Assembly (NCBI GenBank): GCA_036266155.1
Contig: DATANR010000417.1
Location: forward strand, 1 to 29,456
Direction: 5' to 3'
Source of the DNA: SIAJ01 sp036266155
GTDB lineage: Bacteria; Planctomycetota; Planctomycetia; Gemmatales; Gemmataceae
DNA length: 29,456 nucleotides
The position numbers and the translations under genes were made by a program. The notes beneath the pieces were generated by a model. The model was not told where the DNA came from. It was given only the letters and a program-made list of their open reading frames with translations, and searched no databases. Positions 24,601 through 29,456 of the stretch are shown here, piece after piece (position 1 is the first letter of the stretch; each line of letters starts with the position of its first letter).

Positions 24601-24681
24601 TCCAAGCCGACCGGCAGCGCGAAGGGGAATTCGTTTGCGAAGCAGCCCGTAGTCAAGAACATAGAGATCGAGTTGTCGTGA
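21655..24681 (+). CDS. Large secreted planctomycete surface protein: beta-helix, DUF11 domain and 22-residue repeats
   Basis: The protein is 1008 residues from GTG 21655, which leads into SNHHRLTRPSRVRLHVQ and the tag NLEDRMTPA at residues 19-27; a TTG 33 bases upstream is less likely. The Leu-Glu-Asp-Arg/Thr-Pro-Ala tag is a recurrent N terminus of large Gemmata exported proteins. Residues about 35-560 are rich in Asn-Asn-Thr turns (ITNNQIRIA, ISNNTFENL, FTNNTLTNVW), typical of a right-handed parallel beta helix of the PbH1 type. Residues about 577-698 form a DUF11-like immunoglobulin-fold domain (LRIKVTNFGPSDATNV). Residues 788-984 are nine 22-residue repeats, listed separately. Length, low charge and scarcity of Cys fit an extracellular fibre or adhesin. 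It sits between glycan genes, so it may be anchored in or interact with the polysaccharide. Confidence 0.8.
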   Translation: MSNHHRLTRPSRVRLHVQNLEDRMTPATINVVPAPTPTALDNDYTRIQNAVNTAVTGDTISLAGTFNFTETNAAASWAKGADGLANTGDDFSVFVPDNKTAITMTAASLGAATIQGPGDKPQLDLEAFLYFDGTNYDGWTISNLKILDFDLGIGMYQEPSPPLESAYDNTVITNNQIRIATDLNGVDFPNDQFQNIGIQYSFGTNQTIKDNLIQIPGNGVSSATATEGDFDTNPYKFATSVGIQCESAGPASYDGLLITGNTIQVLKAQASHPERVIGIWENGNASRSNMTISNNTFENLDVGNKPALNLQQAFWISSISNTVAGTTVTYSGNTVSGVSLGFRFVSDVDFAADPNNSAAQFTNNTLTNVWAGFLVQNNGIARLSGNSMTGIGIAAGADIGILVRPGSHVNLDSAVATNTLSGFASAIFSQGSTVIADAVMTGNGVGITVDFGKLLVQGTDLRNDLTAGLIVRNGSIVDAGQTTTATYTPTNFSGLGISSGQNNFAGGYAPGGAQAIVDENSGGPYTGPGPDGSPFDLFAQGNFWEHLNAAYLESIVRHDFDDSNLGYVDYSSATAQNDLAITAAFTTTPAFIGQHLTLRIKVTNFGPSDATNVAMTANVPVGTTFLSVAADAGTASETAGTVTADIGPLGRGASTIIRIVVMPTATGAITSTANVTSGGTDPELTNNSTVANGTVVNNASGVVKVSVSAGKLVLTGDTAANAVQVLPGATASTYVVLGLSGTQVLFNKITGPTATVTKIKAGLSGDLKAGDDTLIVDGSGQALPLTVTGSVAARLTSGNDTFYSLHVTATGGLAAVGGVGNGTGTVAESTFAKNLGWSGAAGNDALTVSDTKVAGSFSATGGAGTDRLDVTGLTVNKNFKWAGGNDADILNLDSSRIVGSANITAATGADTASVTGSDFSIFKWIGGKDGNSLSVADSVFNKAFSVSAGAGNDTVTVARSTFASTATFNGGADADTLDAGINSKPTGSAKGNSFAKQPVVKNIEIELS
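24016..24606 (+). repeat. Nine tandem 22-residue protein repeats, predicted beta-solenoid
   Basis: Within the surface protein, residues 788-984 divide into nine units of 22 residues (one has 21). Units begin for example TGSVAARLTSGNDTF, AKNLGWSGAAGNDAL, NKNFKWAGGNDADIL, SIFKWIGGKDGNSL and NKAFSVSAGAGNDTV. Each has a strand, a Gly/Asn/Asp turn near position 9-13 and a second strand ending in Thr/Asp plus a hydrophobic residue. Spacing equal to one solenoid turn suggests a parallel beta roll; the Gly-x-Gly-Asn-Asp turns recall calcium-binding RTX repeats but are not canonical. Repeats are diverged at DNA level, so they are old. Confidence 0.7.
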
Positions 24682-24997
24682 ACCGATGTCGGGTCCGTTA
24701 ACGCAGGTTGTTCGGCGGGGACTTTCTGGCGTCGACCAGTTAGATGTTTGCGATTGGTTTGGCGGCACAGCGACCATATTGGTCGGAACCTTTGGGGCCA
24801 CGCCACGACGCTGCTAGATGAGAGGCTTTTGAAAAACTCGTCGAACCAATATTGGCCTCAGCGGATTCTTGGCGTTGCCCGCCCATGATCGCGGCGTCGC
24901 GATTCTCCTCGTCTTGATCCTGCTGTGTGGGTTATGACCTCGTTGCTGCACTTGTTGCCGAAAGTTGCACTTAGTGTTGGCGCCGGAGAATTCGATC
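24682..24997. promoter_or_regulatory. Intergenic region before the tyrosine kinase gene, with two related palindromes
   Basis: About 316 bases without a gene. Two symmetric elements stand out: CGACCA-TAT-TGGTCG at 24771-24785 and the perfect ten-base palindrome CCAATATTGG at 24846-24855, sharing the half-sequence ATATTGG. They are candidates for repressor or activator binding ahead of the chain-length kinase. No clear -35/-10 pair or terminator hairpin for the upstream gene was found. Confidence 0.4.
24985..24990 (+). promoter_or_regulatory. Shine-Dalgarno supporting the GTG start at 24998
   Basis: GGAGAA lies seven bases before GTG 24998. The more upstream TTG 24965 has no such site and would add only 11 residues, so GTG is preferred. 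Confidence 0.5.
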
Positions 24998-27376
24998 GTG
25001 TCCACTGAACTTGCGGAAGTCGACCAGGCTTCTCCCGGCCCGACCGGGGCCGGCATTATGGCCGTCCTGTGGCGCCGGAAAGCCTACTTAATCTTCGGGG
25101 CAGTGGTCGGCGTCGGTCTCGGTTACCTGGACTACTTGCGCCGCGACCGCGTGTATCAGTCGACGGCTCAGGTGTATGTTCAGAAGCGACGGATCGATCC
25201 GATTCAGCAACCGGGAGTCATTAACGGCATAGCTGGTGACGCACGGGTCGCGTTCATTGACGATTTTTTGGCTACTCAGGAAGCCCTGATTCGCAGCAGT
25301 GTGGTGCTGTCGGAAGCGGGCGCCGAATTGCAAAAAGTCCAGCTCGAAAAAGAGCCTACCGGCGGCGACTATGCGAGTTACATCGGCTCGGGGTTGTCGG
25401 TGAGCCGAGTGCAGACCGGCAGCGGTACGTCGGCAAATATCTTGAACATTTCATGCCGGGGACCCTCATCTCCGGATTGCGCGGCAGCCGTCAACGCTGT
25501 CATTGCCGCGTACATCACCACGATCGACGGCGGTGTGGAGACGGTCACCGAAAACGAATTAAAGCAGATTCGCGCAAACATCGCCCTCATTCATGGAGAT
25601 ATGGAGGCGAAAGACAAAGAGTTCACGAAGGCGCACGATGATGTGCTTAATAAGAGCACGATGACTCTCGCCGAGTTGCGTGTGCACAGCGGTCAACTCG
25701 AACAACAGAAGTTTCGTTGGGAAGCGCGGCGAGAAGAAATCAAGAAACTATTGGTGAAAGTGCGCGAATGGCGATCCCAACAGCTTGATGCTCGGAGCAT
25801 CTTGAACCTGCTGCAGGCATACAAGGATGTTGCCCGCGATCGGACGCCAGACGCACCGGTTCGCCCGCCCGATTCCCGACCGAATCCGGAACCGGTGACG
25901 CGACCAATTGACGAGCAAATTGCAGCCCTGAAACGCGAAGAAAAGAAGCTATTGACCACGTTCGGCAAAGACCACCCGGAGGTAGTTGCTGTCCGCGAAC
26001 AGATCAACGAACTGAACGAGCAAGCCCGGCAGACACTTGGGCCGAAGCGAATGCCGGGTATGGATGCAGCCGATCAGGACCTGAAGACGATCGAATCGGG
26101 CATGGCGGTTGAACTCGAATTGTGCGAAGAGCAAATCAATATATTCGCCGGCAAGCATCGTGATGATCAGAAGATAATCGGTGAACTTGACAAACTTCAG
26201 TTCACCGAAACGAACGTGGCCGAAAAGCGTGAACAGCTCCGGAAACAGCTCGCGAACTTAGAAGACAGGGAAAAGAACCTCACGCGCTCTCAGCAGACGC
26301 GTTTGTACGATGTCCGAGTTATCAACCCCGCGTTGCCGGGCGTCAAGATTGCCCCCGTCTTGCTGCAAGCAATGGTGATCGCGGCCGTGTTCGGCCTGGT
26401 CGCCGGGGGTGGGCTTGCCTATCTCGCCGAATTCACCGACAAGAGCTTCCGCTCGCCGGAGGAAATCCGCCGCCGGCTCGGGATCGCCGTCGTGGGTCAC
26501 ATCCCGTCGTTGCCGTCCGGCATCGTCGCCGGTGCGATTGCCGGCCCCATCGACCCACGCATCGTCGTCCATCACCGGCCCAAGTCGACCGAGTCGGAAG
26601 CTTACCGCGGCGTGCGTACAGCGCTCTATTTCAGTACGCAGGGTAAAGGTCACCAGGTCATCCAGGTGACCAGCCCCAACCCGGGCGACGGGAAGTCGAC
26701 CCTGTCGGCCAACCTGGCCGTGGCCATCGCCCAGTCCGGCAAACGCGTCGTCCTCATTGACTGTGACTTTCGGAAGCCGCGCGTGCACAAGATTTTTGGC
26801 GTCAGTCCGGAGGTCGGCTTAGCGTCGGTGATCACCGGCGATGCCACTCTGACCCAGGCCACCCAGCCATCAGGGATTCCCAATTTGTTTCTGTTGCCCT
26901 GTGGGCCCCGACCGACCAATCCGGCCGAGTTGCTCACGTCAAGTCGGTTCGTCGAGGTCCTCGACGAGATCAAAAAAGGGTACGACTTCGTTTTGATCGA
27001 CACACCGCCCTTGCTCGCCGTCAGCGATCCGGCAGTGGTCGCGCCGCGAGTGGACGGCGTGCTGATGACCATTCGCATCACGAGCCGAACTCGGCCAGCC
27101 GCAGAGAGGGCACGCGAAACTCTGGCTGCTCTGGGCGTCAATGTCGTTGGCGTCGTGGTCAACGACTTGCAGGGTTCGAAGCGCGGTGGGAACTACGGTT
27201 ACGGCTATGGCTACGGGTATGGCTACACCTATGGGTACGGTTATCGTTACACCTACAATTACGCCTACGGTTACGCCGAGAACTATGGCGAAACAAACGA
27301 CGATTCCGGGGAGTTGCCCGCTTTGAATCAGCCGGGTTCAAACGGGAGGCATCCGGTGGTCCGCCGTCTCACCTGA
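24998..27376 (+). CDS. Wzz/Wzc-type polysaccharide chain-length regulator fused to tyrosine autokinase (BY-kinase)
   Basis: A 792-residue protein from GTG 24998. A short cytoplasmic leader is followed by a membrane segment (YLIFGAVVGVGLGYLDYL), then a long periplasmic region with heptad-like charged helices between about residues 175 and 430 (coiled coil), and a second membrane segment at about 448-470 (VLLQAMVIAAVFGLVAGGGLAYLA). The kinase domain has Walker A NPGDGKST (K566), Walker A' VVLIDCDFRKP (D588, D590) and Walker B VLIDTPP (D668). The tail, residues 733-763, has 15 tyrosines, 14 of them in strict X-Tyr alternation; such clusters are the autophosphorylation site in this family. Phosphorylation cycles control export and chain length. 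Its presence implies a Wzy-type export system. A low-molecular-weight tyrosine phosphatase is not visible here. Confidence 0.92.
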   Translation: MSTELAEVDQASPGPTGAGIMAVLWRRKAYLIFGAVVGVGLGYLDYLRRDRVYQSTAQVYVQKRRIDPIQQPGVINGIAGDARVAFIDDFLATQEALIRSSVVLSEAGAELQKVQLEKEPTGGDYASYIGSGLSVSRVQTGSGTSANILNISCRGPSSPDCAAAVNAVIAAYITTIDGGVETVTENELKQIRANIALIHGDMEAKDKEFTKAHDDVLNKSTMTLAELRVHSGQLEQQKFRWEARREEIKKLLVKVREWRSQQLDARSILNLLQAYKDVARDRTPDAPVRPPDSRPNPEPVTRPIDEQIAALKREEKKLLTTFGKDHPEVVAVREQINELNEQARQTLGPKRMPGMDAADQDLKTIESGMAVELELCEEQINIFAGKHRDDQKIIGELDKLQFTETNVAEKREQLRKQLANLEDREKNLTRSQQTRLYDVRVINPALPGVKIAPVLLQAMVIAAVFGLVAGGGLAYLAEFTDKSFRSPEEIRRRLGIAVVGHIPSLPSGIVAGAIAGPIDPRIVVHHRPKSTESEAYRGVRTALYFSTQGKGHQVIQVTSPNPGDGKSTLSANLAVAIAQSGKRVVLIDCDFRKPRVHKIFGVSPEVGLASVITGDATLTQATQPSGIPNLFLLPCGPRPTNPAELLTSSRFVEVLDEIKKGYDFVLIDTPPLLAVSDPAVVAPRVDGVLMTIRITSRTRPAAERARETLAALGVNVVGVVVNDLQGSKRGGNYGYGYGYGYGYTYGYGYRYTYNYAYGYAENYGETNDDSGELPALNQPGSNGRHPVVRRLT
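27194..27286 (+). repeat. Alternating X-Tyr codon repeat, tyrosine-kinase tail
   Basis: The codons alternate Tyr with mostly Gly (NYGYGYGYGYGYTYGYGY in part), then Arg, Thr, Asn and Ala as the partner residue. TAC and TAT, and the four Gly codons, are mixed, so the protein pattern is held by selection rather than by recent DNA slippage. It is the presumed autophosphorylation site cluster of the BY-kinase. Confidence 0.8.
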
Positions 27377-27402
27377 AGATCGTTTGCTCGAGAAGCTCTC
27401 CG

Positions 27403-27594
27403 ATGCCGCGTCAAAAGGTTAAGGTCCGTGTCCGAGTCGCCGACCGACAGAAGCGCCGAGGCTTTTCGATTCGGCAGTTCATCCGCCGCTGGGGCTATTT
27501 CTTGTTGATGGCCATCGCATGTGTGGCGACGGTCATTGGTTTGTGGATCATCATTAGCCGCATGAGACCCCCGCTGCCACCGCCACCCGAATGA
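27403..27594 (+). CDS. Small single-span membrane protein, function unknown
   Basis: A 63-residue protein starting at ATG 27403, 26 bases after the kinase stop. The N-terminal half is strongly basic (PRQKVKVRVRVADRQKRR), then comes one hydrophobic helix, YFLLMAIACVATVIGLWIII, and a proline-rich end, RPPLPPPPE. By the positive-inside rule the basic end faces the cytoplasm. No domain is recognised. The position just behind the kinase suggests co-transcription and perhaps a partner role in the export machine, but nothing in the sequence proves this. Confidence 0.55.
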   Translation: MPRQKVKVRVRVADRQKRRGFSIRQFIRRWGYFLLMAIACVATVIGLWIIISRMRPPLPPPPE

Positions 27595-27900
27595 TGACAC
27601 CGTGATTAGCAGTCGCGGTATATCGGGGAAGGGAGAATTGCTCCGCACTCCGTCCCTCAGAACCGGACGGGAGCCTAGACCGCGCACCGGAGCGGAACCG
27701 CGAATCGCACCCGCGTTCGGTCCGTTCCGCTCAATTGGAGATGCCATACTGGAAGCTGATCGGAGAGGACCACGCAAGTAACCACCCCAGCGCATTGGCG
27801 ACTCGTGACCCACCACGGCAAACGTCGAGCGTCGAAGTAAGGAAGCGGCAACGGATCCATACCCGTTAATTGGATTCCCGTTTCGAGTGGACCAAAAAAT
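27595..27900. other. Non-coding stretch with a long hairpin
   Basis: After the small membrane protein there is no convincing gene until the transposase remnant. An inverted repeat, GAGCGGAAC at 27690-27698 and GTTCCGCTC at 27724-27732, could form a nine-base-pair stem. Before it, CTCCGTCC (27649-27656) and GGACGGGAG (27664-27672) form another bulged stem. Either may be a terminator or the scar of a mobile element; no T-run follows. Confidence 0.35.
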
Positions 27901-27904
27901 GGGG

Positions 27905-28120
27905 AGCCGACCACGTAAAGCAAATGGTTCGGGTTGGCCCACAGCAGTTCGCTCAACGCAGCGAATCCCGCCGGTCCGTCTTCCAGTTCTTCCGCTCGTC
28001 CGGCCGGATCAGGATCACCTTGGTGCAGTGGTAGTCCTGGAGCTTCCGAAGCAGCCAATCGTTGAAACCGCACACTTTCAAAAACGGCCACGAATCCTTC
28101 TCCCGTGTTACAGTCGATCG
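27905..28120 (-). pseudogene. IS110-family transposase remnant, frameshifted and truncated at both ends
   Basis: Read on the minus strand from about 28120, one frame gives DSWPFLKVCGFNDWLLRKL, then a Val-Ile-Leu strand and KTDRRD, which is the conserved Lys-Thr-Asp-x-x-Asp catalytic block of the IS110 DEDD transposases. Right after the final Asp, near 27963, the frame is lost and the continuation, ALSELLWANPNHLL, lies in another frame, indicating a one-base indel. Only about 70 of the usual 350-400 residues remain; the Ser-containing C-terminal domain is absent. It is a dead insertion sequence piece. The headless kinase module on the other strand begins right behind it. Confidence 0.65.
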
Positions 28121-28220
28121 CGGGCGAACTGAGCGAAGAACGCGTGAATGCGGTCCGGTTCGGTGGACGCCTGACGGGCCAGGTGGACACCCCGTTTTCT
28201 CTCCGGAGGGAGACGGTGAT

Positions 28221-29231
28221 CTGACGGGCGTGCTGGTCGATGCCTACCTCGTGGCCGGGTTGGCTGCTGCGTTGCTCGCACTGGCAGCGCTGGGTGTTGG
28301 CGGCGGACTCTGGATGAACAGACAGCGGGCGGAGCGAGTCGAGGCAGCAAACCGGGAGGCGACCGCGGTGATTCGCGAGGTGTTTCTGCAGCTCGGCCGC
28401 GCCCGCGCCGCGCCGGAAGGCGAGCTGACCCCGTGGGTGGAGGTCACTCAGGCGTCCAAGCGCGCTGAGGCGCTGCTCGCTCGACCCGAGATCGCCGCCG
28501 AGGTGCGCCGCGAGATTGAAACCCTTGTCGCGACGATCGCTCGCGAGCGCGACCAGGCGGAGGCGCGGTCGAAGGGCCGCCGCATGTCCCAAAGGCTCGT
28601 CGCGATCCACACCGACATCGCCCTCGATCTGAATTTTGGCCGGGCCGACCGTGAGTATGCGGCGGCCTTTCGGGAGTACGGGATCGACGTGGACCGACTC
28701 CCGCCGGCCGATGCCGGCGCCCGCATCGCCGCAGCACCAATCGCAGCTGAAATGGTCGACGCTCTCGACCAATGGGCCTTCGTGCGGCGCGTGGCGAATC
28801 ATCGGGACTCCTCGAAGGCTAGTGGCTTGGCCGCCGTCGCCACGGCGGCTGACCCTGACCCCTGGCGGAGCCGGCTCCGTGACGCGCTGGACTTGGATGC
28901 CAAGGACCGGGAGCGGGCCCGAGCCGCCTTTGAGGAACTCGCCGCCGCGGCGCCAGAGGAGGTGCTGCATCGCGAAAGCCTCTCGCGTCTGGCCTACGCG
29001 CTCGGCAGTCACGGGAAGAAGGAGGAGGCTGCTTCCTTACTGAGGCGAGCTCAGCGGGCCCATCCGGACGACTTCTGGATCAACTACGACCTCGCCCAAG
29101 CGCTGATGGGTACTGGACGGCCGGACGAGGCGGCACGCTTCTTCACCGCCGCGGTGGCGATCCGCCCCCGGAGCGAGTTGGCCCTTCGCAGTCTCCGCGA
29201 TGCGCTCCGCGCTGCCGGTCGCCCGAATTAG
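28221..29231 (+). pseudogene. C-terminal membrane/TPR half of a Ser/Thr protein kinase, kinase domain missing
   Basis: The frame is open from 28062, but family-like sequence begins at about 28221 with LTGVLVDAYLVAG, a hydrophobic segment to about residue 30, then a helical region (RAEALLARPEIAAEVRREI) and the segment YAAAFREYGIDVDRL that I recall from the C-terminal halves of planctomycete Ser/Thr kinases. TPR-like pairs follow: GKKEEAASLLRRAQRAHPDD and TGRPDEAARFFTAAVAIRP. The kinase domain (about 280 residues in such proteins) is absent, and the DNA just upstream is an IS110 remnant. GGAGGGAG at 28205-28212 sits eight bases before CTG 28221, and GTG 28230 is also in frame, so a shortened membrane-TPR protein might still be made. 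I class it as truncated. Confidence 0.6.
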
Positions 29232-29294
29232 TCTCTCCGTCTCCGGTCGCCCCAGAATGTGCGCAATTAAGTTGCTGTCAAGAAGTCTGACGGC

Positions 29295-29456
29295 TTATCG
29301 TGTGAAGACCGTCTTGCCGTGAGTCTGGCCTTCCCACATCGCCGTGAAGGCTTCCTCGGCACGCTCCATCGGCAGCACAGCACCGATCTCTGGTTCGATC
29401 CCCGTTTGGGAAATCAGGTTCATCAAGTTTTCCATGTCTCGCCGCGTGCCCATGAT
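29295..29456 (-). CDS. Zinc-type alcohol dehydrogenase/quinone reductase, C-terminal end only
   Basis: On the minus strand the frame is open from the window edge to TAA (29295-29297), 53 residues. It reads MGTRRDMENLMNLI, then IGAVLPMERAEEAFTAM and GKTVFTR at the end. This is the typical end of medium-chain zinc-containing alcohol dehydrogenases or NAD(P)H:quinone oxidoreductases, where the Met-Gly-Thr/Ser loop and the final Gly-Lys-x-Val-hydrophobic strand close the catalytic domain. The substrate cannot be told from this part. It converges with the kinase-TPR remnant and is not obviously related to glycan synthesis. The remainder lies beyond the right edge. Confidence 0.75.
   Translation of the reverse strand: MMGTRRDMENLMNLISQTGIEPEIGAVLPMERAEEAFTAMWEGQTHGKTVFTR

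Noticed and set aside
24814..25056. An 80-codon minus-strand frame before the kinase gene.
   Set aside because: It overlaps the start of the kinase, has no recognisable domain and a shadow-like composition.
27645..27680. On the minus strand, CCGGTTCTGAGGG recalls the 3' half of group II intron domain V.
   Set aside because: The expected 5' half of the domain V stem and its GNRA-type loop are not present at the right distance and no reverse transcriptase gene is seen, so chance or a plain stem-loop is more likely.
27675..29012. A long open frame (445 codons) on the minus strand.
   Set aside because: Most of it is antisense to the kinase-TPR module and it lacks family features; only a short part near 27.92 kb coincides with the IS110 remnant after its frameshift.

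Overview
The window most likely comes from a planctomycete of the Gemmata group (Gemmataceae). The strongest pointers are the secreted protein at 21655-24681, which carries the N-terminal Leu-Glu-Asp-Arg ... Thr-Pro-Ala tag common in Gemmata surface proteins; a Ser/Thr-kinase-type C-terminal TPR module at 28.2-29.2 kb; an IS110-type transposase remnant; and GC-rich DNA with frequent TTG and GTG starts and few strong ribosome binding sites. The genus assignment rests on family recognition, not on a search.

Region 1 (2-17117, all on the + strand) is a long exopolysaccharide or surface-glycan cluster. It contains six glycosyltransferases of clear GT-A or GT-B type (2-1126, 2912-3889, 3886-5049, 8682-9650, 9647-10855, about 12674-13828), one less certain transferase (6127-6945), three NAD-dependent sugar-nucleotide epimerase/reductase enzymes (1129-2127, 2124-2915, 5046-6113), five SAM-dependent methyltransferases (two FkbM-type, three class I), a NodB-like polysaccharide deacetylase (14753-15730) and a multi-span membrane protein, perhaps a GT-C transferase (15801-17117). 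Most neighbours overlap by the four bases ATGA, GTGA or TTGA, so translation is probably coupled. The cluster continues beyond the left edge.

Region 2 (17.2-21.3 kb) holds an orphan C-terminal gene fragment on +, then a minus-strand trio read from right to left: a secreted trypsin-like protease, a small Lys-rich membrane-anchored protein, and a large O-antigen-ligase-type membrane protein with a TPR tail.

Region 3 (21.3-27.6 kb, + strand) has a secreted beta-helix protein with nine 22-residue repeats at its C terminus, a Wzc-type chain-length regulator/tyrosine autokinase with a striking alternating X-Tyr tail, and a 63-residue single-span membrane protein.

Region 4 (27.6-29.46 kb) looks like a rearrangement scar: a decayed IS110 transposase piece on the minus strand abuts the headless C-terminal half of a Ser/Thr-kinase/TPR protein on +. 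The window ends inside the 3' end of a zinc-type alcohol dehydrogenase on the minus strand.

Taken together the genes would make activated deoxysugars, assemble and methylate a glycan, deacetylate it, ligate or polymerise it, and control chain length by tyrosine phosphorylation. No Wzx-type flippase or initiating phosphoglycosyl transferase is visible, so those must lie outside the window.
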